Positions 1-6,052 of a stretch of 23,466 nt of DNA are shown piece after piece. Position 1 is the first letter of the stretch, and every line of letters starts with the position of its first letter. The notes under the pieces were generated by a model that made no database searches, had not been told where the DNA came from, and saw nothing but the letters and a program-made list of their open reading frames with translations. Location: the NCBI GenBank assembly GCA_900553305.1, contig USDI01000009.1, positions 1 to 23,466 on the forward strand. Reading direction: 5' to 3'. Origin of the DNA: an uncultured Lachnospiraceae bacterium (lineage in GTDB: Bacteria > Bacillota > Clostridia > Lachnospirales > Lachnospiraceae). The position numbers and the translations under genes were made by a program.

Positions 1-28
1 CTTATTTCATGTCGGGCGTCCGCCCTAT

Positions 29-93
29 AGAAATGAATATACAAGCTGCCCTTTGTGAGCAAGCTCCCACGGGCAGCTTGTATATTCATTTCT
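29..93. repeat. Perfect 23-bp inverted repeat (palindromic element)
   Basis: The arms at 29-51 and 71-93 are exact reverse complements over 23 bp, separated by 19 nt. The loop holds a partial copy of arm sequence: CAAGCTCCCA at 61-70 resembles CAAGCTGCCC at 42-51. A smaller GC-rich dyad, GGGCG/CGCCC, lies just upstream at 14-25. No T-run follows either arm, so it does not look like an ordinary intrinsic terminator in either direction. It could be a dispersed palindromic repeat, an RNA processing hairpin, or the end of a transcript from the unseen upstream gene. Confidence 0.85.
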
Positions 94-116
94 GCATGGC
101 TGAACTTTTACCGCAT

Positions 117-145
117 TTGACAGGTGTTAAATTTACTGCTATAAT
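117..145 (+). promoter_or_regulatory. Consensus sigma-A promoter of the NlpC/P60 gene
   Basis: TTGACA at 117-122 and TATAAT at 140-145 are both full consensus matches with the optimal 17-bp spacer. Transcription is expected to start near 152, giving a leader of about 54 nt to the TTG start at 206. This is the best sigma-A promoter in the window and predicts strong vegetative expression. Confidence 0.92.
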
Positions 146-194
146 GTGATCGTTGTAATAAATTTGTAACAAATGCGTAATAAACGCAAAACTT

Positions 195-199
195 GGAGG
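195..199 (+). promoter_or_regulatory. Ribosome binding site selecting the TTG start at 206
   Basis: GGAGG at 195-199 lies 6 nt upstream of an in-frame TTG at 206. The earlier in-frame ATG at 173 has no purine-rich site in front of it. The site therefore favours TTG as the true start. Confidence 0.8.
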
Positions 200-205
200 T
201 TTATT

Positions 206-1258
206 TTGAAACGATCAATTTTACAGGGCATCTGTCTTTCTGCATCTGTATTTTTATTACTGTCTATGGATGGACAGGCTGCGGAAACCGTTACGAAAGA
301 GACACAGAGTGTTGCATCGGAAGAATTGATGACGGCAGGTGTGGAGGATCTGTTTGTATCCACACTTACGGTAGATGAATATAAGGCACTTGCAGAGAAA
401 GCAAAGGGTGCTATGTGGGGCTACACGAATCTGGGGCTCTGCAACGTACAGGAGAATAACTTAAATATCCGTGAGACACCGGATGAGAGCGGAAAACTTG
501 TTGGCAAGCTTCCGAAGGATGCTGCCTGCGAGGTTCTGGAAAGTGAAGACGGCTGGGCACATATCACCTCCGGCAAGGTAGAAGGATATGTGAAGGAAGA
601 ATATCTTCTGACCGGTTACAATGCAAAGAAGAAGGGCGAAGAACTGGCAAGTACCGTTGCCGTTGCTTCTTCGGATGGTTTGAATATCCGGGAACAGCCC
701 AACACCGATGCCGATGTGGTGACACAGGTGGCACAGGGAGAAGAACTTCAGGTTGCAGAGTTATATAACGATCAGTGGGTCAAGGTCTATCTGGATGACG
801 AAGAGGTTTTTGTTTCCAGGGATTATGTTGAGTTAAAGTCAGACTTACAGACAGCAATTACAATGACGGAGCTGCTATACGGACAGGGCGTATCCGATGT
901 CCGTGTGGATCTTTGCCAGTATGCAAAGCAGTTCCTCGGAAATCCTTATGTCTGGGGTGGTACAAGCCTGACAAGCGGAGCGGACTGTTCCGGATTTGTC
1001 TTAAGTGTTTTTAAAAAGTATGGTGTGACTTTGCCGCATTCCTCCCAGGCACAGTCGAAGATGGGAACAACCGTATCTGCTTCCGAATTAAAGGCAGGCG
1101 ATCTGATCTTCTATGCAAAGGGTGGAAGCATTAACCATGTGGCAATCTACATTGGTGGCGGACAGGTTATCCATGCAAGTAACCCGAAAACCGGTATCCG
1201 GATTTCCAATTACAATTACCGTACACCGGCGAAAATGGTAAGAGTTTTACAGGATTAG
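206..1258 (+). CDS. Secreted SH3-domain NlpC/P60 cell wall hydrolase
   Basis: This is a probable extracytoplasmic peptidoglycan endopeptidase of 350 aa. From the TTG start the protein begins MKRSILQGICLS, a basic plus hydrophobic signal peptide with likely cleavage after QAA near residue 26. Two bacterial SH3 repeats follow (about 77-136 and 148-210; each has an LNIRE motif) and should bind the wall. A C-terminal NlpC/P60 domain (about 235-345) carries the expected Cys-His-His set: C261 in DCSGF, H311 in NHVAIYIG and H323 in VIHASN. The family cleaves stem peptides, typically gamma-D-Glu to diamino acid bonds; the exact bond here is not known. The gene has its own consensus promoter and no visible terminator before rpsO. 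An ATG at 173 would add 11 residues but lacks a ribosome binding site. Confidence 0.93.
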   Translation: MKRSILQGICLSASVFLLLSMDGQAAETVTKETQSVASEELMTAGVEDLFVSTLTVDEYKALAEKAKGAMWGYTNLGLCNVQENNLNIRETPDESGKLVGKLPKDAACEVLESEDGWAHITSGKVEGYVKEEYLLTGYNAKKKGEELASTVAVASSDGLNIREQPNTDADVVTQVAQGEELQVAELYNDQWVKVYLDDEEVFVSRDYVELKSDLQTAITMTELLYGQGVSDVRVDLCQYAKQFLGNPYVWGGTSLTSGADCSGFVLSVFKKYGVTLPHSSQAQSKMGTTVSASELKAGDLIFYAKGGSINHVAIYIGGGQVIHASNPKTGIRISNYNYRTPAKMVRVLQD

Positions 1259-1283
1259 ATTTATGTAAGACTAAATTTACCCC

Positions 1284-1312
1284 TTTACACGGCATCTGTT
1301 TTGTGATATGAT
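1284..1312 (+). promoter_or_regulatory. Sigma-A promoter of rpsO
   Basis: TTTACA at 1284-1289 and TATGAT at 1307-1312 are separated by 17 bp, each one mismatch from consensus. The start site is expected near 1319, leaving a leader of about 100 nt before rpsO, long for a small ribosomal protein gene. Confidence 0.82.
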
Positions 1313-1315
1313 GCT

Positions 1316-1388
1316 TGAGTATGAGTTTAGCCGATACTCAGAATCAGAGAATGATCTCGTTGGGACACTCCGACCCATTCTTAGTATC
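1316..1388 (+). promoter_or_regulatory. Structured rpsO leader, candidate S15 autoregulatory RNA
   Basis: The leader can form several helices. TGAGTA at 1316-1321 pairs with TACTCA at 1335-1340. GATACT at 1333-1338 pairs with AGTATC at 1383-1388, competing for the same segment. AGAATG at 1348-1353 pairs with CATTCT at 1376-1381 and encloses GTTGG/CCGAC (1359-1363 with 1370-1374; ACAC apical loop plus a G-U). S15 is known to repress its own mRNA through leader structures in several bacteria, so autoregulation is the natural reading. The match to any named RNA family was not tested. Confidence 0.55.
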
Positions 1389-1419
1389 AGGCGGTTAATC
1401 ATGGAAGGAGATAGAAACG

Positions 1420-1686
1420 ATGATTTCTAAAGAAAAGAAAACAGCTATTATGAAGGAATATGCGAGATTTGAAGGTGATACAGGTTCACCGGAAGTTCAG
1501 ATCGCAGTTTTATCTGCAAGAATTGCAGAGCTTACTGAGCATTTAAAGGAGCATCCGAAGGATAATCATTCCAGACGCGGTATGTTCAAAATGGTAGGTC
1601 AGAGACGTGGTCTTTTAAGCTACTTAAAGAGCAAAGACATCGAGAGATACCGTGCTTTGATCGAGAAACTTGGTCTCAGAAAGTAA
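1420..1686 (+). CDS. rpsO: 30S ribosomal protein S15
   Basis: At 88 aa it is the standard length for S15, which binds the central domain of 16S rRNA early in small-subunit assembly and contacts 23S rRNA in a bridge. The sequence shows the family signature: FEGDTGSPEVQIAVLSARI near the N-terminus, then HPKDNHSRRGMFKMVGQRRG and LLSYLKSKDIERY, which form the helical RNA-binding core. AAGGAG at 1405-1410 lies 9 nt before the ATG. It sits directly before pnp, the usual rpsO-pnp order, but a strong terminator separates the two, so much of its mRNA should be monocistronic. The leader before it is structured and may be its feedback site. Confidence 0.98.
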   Translation: MISKEKKTAIMKEYARFEGDTGSPEVQIAVLSARIAELTEHLKEHPKDNHSRRGMFKMVGQRRGLLSYLKSKDIERYRALIEKLGLRK

Positions 1687-1697
1687 TTTGGTAGTTG

Positions 1698-1731
1698 AAG
1701 GCGGAGCATCAATAAAAGCTCCGCCTTTTTA
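1698..1731 (+). terminator. Rho-independent terminator after rpsO
   Basis: A perfect 10-bp stem pairs AAGGCGGAGC at 1698-1707 with GCTCCGCCTT at 1718-1727, with a 10-nt A-rich loop and a T-run to 1730. It begins 11 nt after the rpsO stop codon. Confidence 0.93.
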
Positions 1732-1740
1732 AATTTTTAT

Positions 1741-1769
1741 ACTGCTGTGCAGTAACATGTTCCACATGT
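1741..1769 (+). promoter_or_regulatory. Two small hairpins in the pnp leader
   Basis: Two short dyads lie back to back between the rpsO terminator and the pnp start: ACTGC/GCAGT at 1741-1753 (3-nt loop), then ACATGT at 1755-1760 with ACATGT at 1764-1769 (3-nt loop). pnp leaders in other bacteria are processed and autoregulated, so a role is possible, but both stems are short and no promoter is clear between 1732 and 1800. Confidence 0.3.
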
Positions 1770-1800
1770 ACAGGAACGAGAAGAGAAAAGGAGAGAAACT

Positions 1801-3891
1801 ATGTACAAGACGTTTTCAATGGAACTTGCAGGCCGTACCTTAAGCGTTGATGTCAACCGTGTCGGCAAGCAGGCAAACGGATGCGCATTCATGCATTATG
1901 GTGATACCACCGTACTGTGTACCGCAACCGCATCAGACAAGCCCAGAGACGGAATTGATTTTTTCCCGCTGAGTGTTGAGTATGAAGAAAAGATGTATGC
2001 CGTAGGCAAAATCCCCGGTGGATTTAATAAGAGAGAAGGAAAGGCTTCTGAGAATGCAATTCTGACAAGCCGTGTCATCGACCGTCCGATGCGTCCCTTA
2101 TTCCCGAAGGATTATCGTAATGATGTTACCTTGAACAATATGGTTATGAGCGTGGATCCGGAGTGCCGTCCGGAGCTGGTTGCCATGATCGGTGCAGCCA
2201 TTGCCACCAGCATTTCCGATATCCCGTTTGACGGTCCCTGTGCAATGACTCAGGTTGGTATGATTGATGGTGAATTTGTGATCAATCCTTCCCAGGAACA
2301 GTGGAAGAATGGTGACTTAAATCTTACCGTTGCTTCTACCAGAGAAAAGGTTATCATGATCGAAGCCGGAGCAAATGAGATTCCGGAAGAGAAGATGATT
2401 GAAGCCATCTATAAGGCGCATGAAGTAAACCAGACCATTATTGCATTTATCGACCAGATGGTTGCAGAGGTTGGTAAGCCGAAGCATGAATATACAAGTT
2501 GTGCAATTCCGGAAGAACTGTTTGCAGCAATGAAGGAAATCGTAACTCCCGCACAGATGGAAGAAGCTGTATTCACCGATGAGAAGCAGGTTCGTGAAGA
2601 AAATATCCGTCAAATTACCGAGAAGTTAGAGGAAGCTTTTGCAGATAACGAAGAATGGCTTGCCGTATTAGGAGAAGCTATTTACCAGTATCAGAAGAAG
2701 ACCGTCCGTAAGATGATCCTGAAAGATCACAAGCGTCCGGACGGACGTGAGATCACCCAGATCCGTCCTCTTGCAGCAGAAGTTGACATTATCCCGAGAG
2801 TACATGGTTCCGCCATGTTTACCCGTGGACAGACCCAGATCTGTAACGTATGTACCTTAGCGCCATTATCCGAACAGCAGAAGATCGACGGTCTTGATGA
2901 AAACGAAGTAAGCAAGAGATATATGCACCACTACAATTTCCCGTCCTACTCTGTAGGTGAAACAAAGCCCTCCAGAGGACCCGGACGTAGAGAAATCGGA
3001 CACGGCGCACTGGCAGAGAGAGCTCTGATTCCCGTACTTCCTTCTGAGGATGAATTCCCTTATGCAATCCGTACCGTATCCGAGACTTTTGAATCCAATG
3101 GATCCACTTCCATGGCTTCTACCTGTGCATCCTGTATGTCCCTGATGGCTGCGGGTGTTCCGATTAAGAAGATGGTTGCAGGTATTTCCTGTGGTCTGGT
3201 TACCGGTGAAACCGATGACGATTTCGTACTGTTAACCGATATCCAGGGACTCGAAGACTTCTTCGGCGATATGGACTTTAAGGTAACCGGTACAACCGAA
3301 GGTATTACCGCAATCCAGATGGATATTAAGATTCATGGTCTGACCAGACCGATCGTGGAAGGTGCGATTGCAAGATGTCGTGAAGCAAGACTTTTCATCA
3401 TGGATAACTGCATGAAGAAAGCCATTGCAGAGCCTCGTAAAGAGGTTGGACCTTACGCTCCGAAGATCATCTCTATCAATATTGATCCTGAGAAGATCGG
3501 TGATGTGGTTGGTCAGCGTGGTAAGACCATCAATGAGATCATTGCCCGTACCGGCGTGAAGATTGATATTACCGATGACGGTAAGGTATCCGTATGCGGT
3601 ACCGATAAGGAAATGATGGACAAGGCCATCGAGTACATCAAGACCATCGTTACCGATTATCAGGAAGGACAGATCTTCCAGGGTATTGTTGTCAGCATTA
3701 AGGAATTCGGTGCATTCATCGAGTTCGCGCCCGGTAAGGAAGGTATGGTTCATATTTCCAAGATCGCTAAGGAAAGAATCAATCATGTAGAAGATGTCTT
3801 AACCCTTGGTGATAAGGTTACCGTAGTATGCCTTGGTAAGGATAAGATGGGCAGAATGAGCTTCTCCATGAAGGATGTAGCACAGAACTAA
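1801..3891 (+). CDS. pnp: Polyribonucleotide nucleotidyltransferase (PNPase)
   Basis: A phosphorolytic 3'-5' exoribonuclease and RNA-tailing enzyme, 696 aa, the usual length. It has two RNase PH-like domains (roughly 10-140 and 320-540) separated by a helical domain, then a KH domain with the loop GQRG at 571-574 and a C-terminal S1 domain (about 620-690, containing KEFGAFIEFAPGKEGMVHIS). The second PH domain carries the conserved FPSYSVGETKPSRGPGRREI block and the acidic pair D486 and D492 in DFFGDMD, at the numbering used for the E. coli catalytic aspartates. AAGGAG at 1788-1793 precedes the ATG by 7 nt. Arginine codons are mostly CGT and AGA, unlike the CGG-rich sporulation genes downstream, which suggests high expression. 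The trimeric enzyme acts in mRNA decay. Confidence 0.98.
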   Translation: MYKTFSMELAGRTLSVDVNRVGKQANGCAFMHYGDTTVLCTATASDKPRDGIDFFPLSVEYEEKMYAVGKIPGGFNKREGKASENAILTSRVIDRPMRPLFPKDYRNDVTLNNMVMSVDPECRPELVAMIGAAIATSISDIPFDGPCAMTQVGMIDGEFVINPSQEQWKNGDLNLTVASTREKVIMIEAGANEIPEEKMIEAIYKAHEVNQTIIAFIDQMVAEVGKPKHEYTSCAIPEELFAAMKEIVTPAQMEEAVFTDEKQVREENIRQITEKLEEAFADNEEWLAVLGEAIYQYQKKTVRKMILKDHKRPDGREITQIRPLAAEVDIIPRVHGSAMFTRGQTQICNVCTLAPLSEQQKIDGLDENEVSKRYMHHYNFPSYSVGETKPSRGPGRREIGHGALAERALIPVLPSEDEFPYAIRTVSETFESNGSTSMASTCASCMSLMAAGVPIKKMVAGISCGLVTGETDDDFVLLTDIQGLEDFFGDMDFKVTGTTEGITAIQMDIKIHGLTRPIVEGAIARCREARLFIMDNCMKKAIAEPRKEVGPYAPKIISINIDPEKIGDVVGQRGKTINEIIARTGVKIDITDDGKVSVCGTDKEMMDKAIEYIKTIVTDYQEGQIFQGIVVSIKEFGAFIEFAPGKEGMVHISKIAKERINHVEDVLTLGDKVTVVCLGKDKMGRMSFSMKDVAQN

Positions 3892-3919
3892 TCGGATCAC
3901 GTCACAAATCGAATAGAAG

Positions 3920-3947
3920 TAATAAATCAGACAGCTCTTCATATAAT
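3920..3947 (+). promoter_or_regulatory. Candidate sigma-E promoter of the spoIIIA operon
   Basis: CATATAAT at 3940-3947 resembles the sigma-E -10 element CATACAAT. TAATAAA at 3920-3926, 13 bp upstream, partly fits the sigma-E -35 element. spoIIIA is a mother-cell sigma-E operon in Bacillus. The predicted start, near 3954, lies after the ascending arm of the pnp terminator. The TATAAT inside it has no sigma-A -35 at the right distance (GTAATA). Confidence 0.55.
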
Positions 3948-3979
3948 GTCTTAAGGACAAGATGAGGAGTTGTTTTTTT
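3929..3979 (+). terminator. Intrinsic terminator of pnp, overlapping the spoIIIAA ribosome binding site
   Basis: Positions 3931-3942 pair with 3962-3973 over 12 consecutive positions, including two G-U pairs (3934:3970 and 3938:3966). A small upper helix, TGTC at 3947-3950 with GACA at 3956-3959, sits inside the loop. Seven T residues (3973-3979) follow at once. The descending arm contains GAGGAG, the ribosome binding site of spoIIIAA, and the T-run ends at the ATG at 3980. The hairpin begins 39 nt after the pnp stop codon. Confidence 0.75.
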
Positions 3980-4924
3980 ATGGGAAAAAGGGACGAGATT
4001 CTTTCATTGTTTCCGGATGGACTGAAAGGGAGAATGAAACCGGTTCTTGAGAATCCGGAACATTTAAATGAAATCCGCCTGGGGACAAACTGTCCGTGCC
4101 GGATCATCCGGGAGGGATGTGAATACTTTCTGTCACCGGGAGGGATGTGTCTTACGGATCGGAACGGCGCATGGCAGATTACGGCACAGGAAATCGAGAG
4201 CATTGTGAACCAGATCTGTAACTATTCGCTTTATGCATTTGAAAACGAACTCCGGCAGGGATTCCTTACGGTACAGGGGGGACACCGGATCGGGTTTGCC
4301 GGAAAGGTGATTCTGAATACAGATGGAAGCCTGCGGAATCTTTCTTATATCCGGTTCTTAAACATCCGGATTTCACATGAAATTTTAGGAATGGCAGATC
4401 CGGTATTGCCGTATTTGTTTGACCAGGAAGAACTGTACAATACGCTGATTGTTTCACCACCCGGATGCGGAAAAACCACATTGCTGCGGGACCTGATTCG
4501 TCAGGTATCGGATGGAACGAAGGAAAGGAAAGGACAGCAGGTAGCGGTCGTGGATGAACGGTCAGAGATTGCAGGAAGCTATCAGGGAATTCCGCAGAAT
4601 CAGGTAGGGATCCGGACGGATGTACTGGATGCCTGTCCGAAAACGGAGGGCATGATGCTTCTCATGCGTTCGATGACGCCGCGGGTGATTGCCGTAGACG
4701 AGATCGGAAGCGAGGAGGATCTTGCAGCACTTCAAAGGATTGCAGTCTGTGGAATCGGGGTACTGGCGACCATGCATGGGTATTCCATGGAGGATGTGAG
4801 AGACAAGCTGGGAAAAATTGAGCAATTATTTGGAAGGTTCCTGTTACTCACCTTTAAGGACCGGAAGCGCATTGTAAGAATTTATGATAAAAGAAAAGAA
4901 CTGCTGCAGGAGGCGGTGTTATGA
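3980..4924 (+). CDS. spoIIIAA: Stage III sporulation protein AA, ATPase
   Basis: Cytoplasmic ATPase of the SpoIIIA-SpoIIQ channel, related to type II/IV secretion ATPases, acting on the mother-cell side of the engulfed forespore. From the ATG at 3980 it is 314 aa, close to the Bacillus protein. The P-loop reads SPPGCGKTTLLRDL (around residues 159-172) and the Walker B segment reads VIAVDEIG, with D240 and E241. The ATG at 3980 is preferred because GAGGAG lies 10 nt upstream. An in-frame ATG at 3962 would add six residues but lies inside the terminator stem and has only a weak site before it. The stop codon overlaps the spoIIIAB start by 4 nt (ATGA). First gene of an eight-gene operon. Confidence 0.96.
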   Translation: MGKRDEILSLFPDGLKGRMKPVLENPEHLNEIRLGTNCPCRIIREGCEYFLSPGGMCLTDRNGAWQITAQEIESIVNQICNYSLYAFENELRQGFLTVQGGHRIGFAGKVILNTDGSLRNLSYIRFLNIRISHEILGMADPVLPYLFDQEELYNTLIVSPPGCGKTTLLRDLIRQVSDGTKERKGQQVAVVDERSEIAGSYQGIPQNQVGIRTDVLDACPKTEGMMLLMRSMTPRVIAVDEIGSEEDLAALQRIAVCGIGVLATMHGYSMEDVRDKLGKIEQLFGRFLLLTFKDRKRIVRIYDKRKELLQEAVL

Positions 4925-5436
4925 GTGCCGTTATAGGAAGTCTTCTTATCATGCTGGGAGCCCTTGGATTTTCGGTGAGTATCTGCAGGGAATACCGGAT
5001 GCGTCTTACGTTGCTAAAACGAATCCGTGGTGTTTACGAATACATGGAATTTCAGATTTCCTATGGGAAGCTGCCGATTCCGGAAATCTTAAGAAAGCTT
5101 TCCTTTAAAGAAGAGCTTTGTTTCCAGCAGGAGTTTGGACGGATTGCACAGCGGATGGAGGAAGGTGGACAGGACCTTGCCGTGATCTGGAAGGAGGAGT
5201 TAGAGCTTTCCCTTAAGAAAAGCGGATTAAAACAAAAGGAGCAGGAATGGCTGCTTGCCTTCCCGACGAAGCAGGGCTTTTTAAAGGGACAGGCACAGGC
5301 AGAAAGTCTCAGTGAAATCCGGCGGGAGCTGGAGGAAGGAATTGAGGGTCTGCAACAGGAACAAAAGAGCAGAAGCAAAATGATCATGAGCGTGGGTGTG
5401 GCAGGAGGTGTGCTGCTTTCCATACTCTTTTTATAG
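4921..5436 (+). CDS. spoIIIAB: Stage III sporulation protein AB
   Basis: Membrane component of the SpoIIIA complex, 171 aa, the same size as in Bacillus. It resembles type II secretion F-type proteins. A hydrophobic N-terminal segment (about 5-20) is followed by a helical charged domain (about 25-150; YMEFQISYGKLPIPEILRKL near its start) and a C-terminal membrane segment ending GGVLLSILFL. The start overlaps the spoIIIAA stop by 4 nt, with AGGAGG just upstream, so translation is probably coupled. Assignment comes from the sequence pattern plus its place between AA and AC. Confidence 0.94.
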   Translation: MSAVIGSLLIMLGALGFSVSICREYRMRLTLLKRIRGVYEYMEFQISYGKLPIPEILRKLSFKEELCFQQEFGRIAQRMEEGGQDLAVIWKEELELSLKKSGLKQKEQEWLLAFPTKQGFLKGQAQAESLSEIRRELEEGIEGLQQEQKSRSKMIMSVGVAGGVLLSILFL

Positions 5437-5448
5437 GAAGGATCGAAC

Positions 5449-5646
5449 ATGACCGTTTCAATACTTTTTAAGATTGCTGCAGTTGGAATACTGATTACCA
5501 TATTGAATCAGGTGTTAAAGCACAGTGGCAGGGAGGATCAGGCGTTTCTGTGTTCCCTGGCAGGACTGGTGCTGGTTTTAATGTGGCTGATTCCTTATAT
5601 TTATGATCTGTTTGTCATGATGCAGGATCTGTTTTCGATTGGATAA
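5449..5646 (+). CDS. spoIIIAC: Stage III sporulation protein AC
   Basis: A 65-aa membrane protein, matching the very short Bacillus homologue. It has two hydrophobic helices (about 5-24 and 33-58), the first running into ILNQVLKHSGREDQA, a well conserved family segment, with a short charged loop between them. It is a mother-cell membrane component of the SpoIIIA-SpoIIQ channel needed for late forespore gene expression. AGGAAGG ends about 8 nt before the ATG. The gene starts 12 nt after spoIIIAB stops and ends 12 nt before spoIIIAD. Confidence 0.95.
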   Translation: MTVSILFKIAAVGILITILNQVLKHSGREDQAFLCSLAGLVLVLMWLIPYIYDLFVMMQDLFSIG

Positions 5647-5658
5647 AGGAGGAAAGCG

Positions 5659-6048
5659 ATGAGTGTAATGAAAATCGGAATGATCGGGGTACTTGGGGTT
5701 TTGCTTGCGTTACAGTTTAAGAGCGAAAAAACCGAGTACGGACTTTACATCGGCGTCACGATCTGTCTTCTGATCTTCTGGTTCTGTATGGATCAGATGG
5801 TACATCTGGTAGGAAGAGTAGAGGCTCTTTCCCAATACCTTAAGGGAAGCGAGACATATATTCTGTATCTTGTGAAGGCAGTCGGGATCACCTATCTGTG
5901 CAATTTCAGTTCTCTGGTATGTAAGGATGCCGGATTTGGAGCTGTGGCAGGACAGATCGAGGTGTTTGGCAAAATCTCCGTGCTTGTGATGGGACTTCCG
6001 GTGCTGGCCACCGTGATTGAGAATATCGGAGCACTTTCGGTTGGGTGA
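5659..6048 (+). CDS. spoIIIAD: Stage III sporulation protein AD
   Basis: An integral membrane protein of 129 aa with about four hydrophobic stretches (5-20, 28-48, 70-85 and 100-125), similar in length and layout to Bacillus SpoIIIAD. It is a channel-complex membrane subunit homologous in part to SpoIIIAC. An ideal ribosome binding site, AAAGGAGG at 5645-5652, lies 6 nt before the ATG. The stop codon is 4 nt before the preferred spoIIIAE start, implying coupling. Confidence 0.94.
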   Translation: MSVMKIGMIGVLGVLLALQFKSEKTEYGLYIGVTICLLIFWFCMDQMVHLVGRVEALSQYLKGSETYILYLVKAVGITYLCNFSSLVCKDAGFGAVAGQIEVFGKISVLVMGLPVLATVIENIGALSVG

Positions 6049-6052
6049 TCGT

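Noticed and set aside
3232..3786. 184-codon open frame on the minus strand opposite pnp
   Set aside because: It lies fully inside the PNPase gene, has no ribosome binding site or family motif, and is explained by the codon pattern of pnp.
3942..3947. TATAAT before spoIIIAA as a vegetative sigma-A promoter
   Set aside because: The sequence 17 bp upstream (GTAATA) is not a -35 match and there is no TG extension; the sigma-E reading fits the biology better.
6017..6052. Upstream ATG start for spoIIIAE
   Set aside because: It lies inside spoIIIAD and would put 12 residues in front of an obvious signal peptide.
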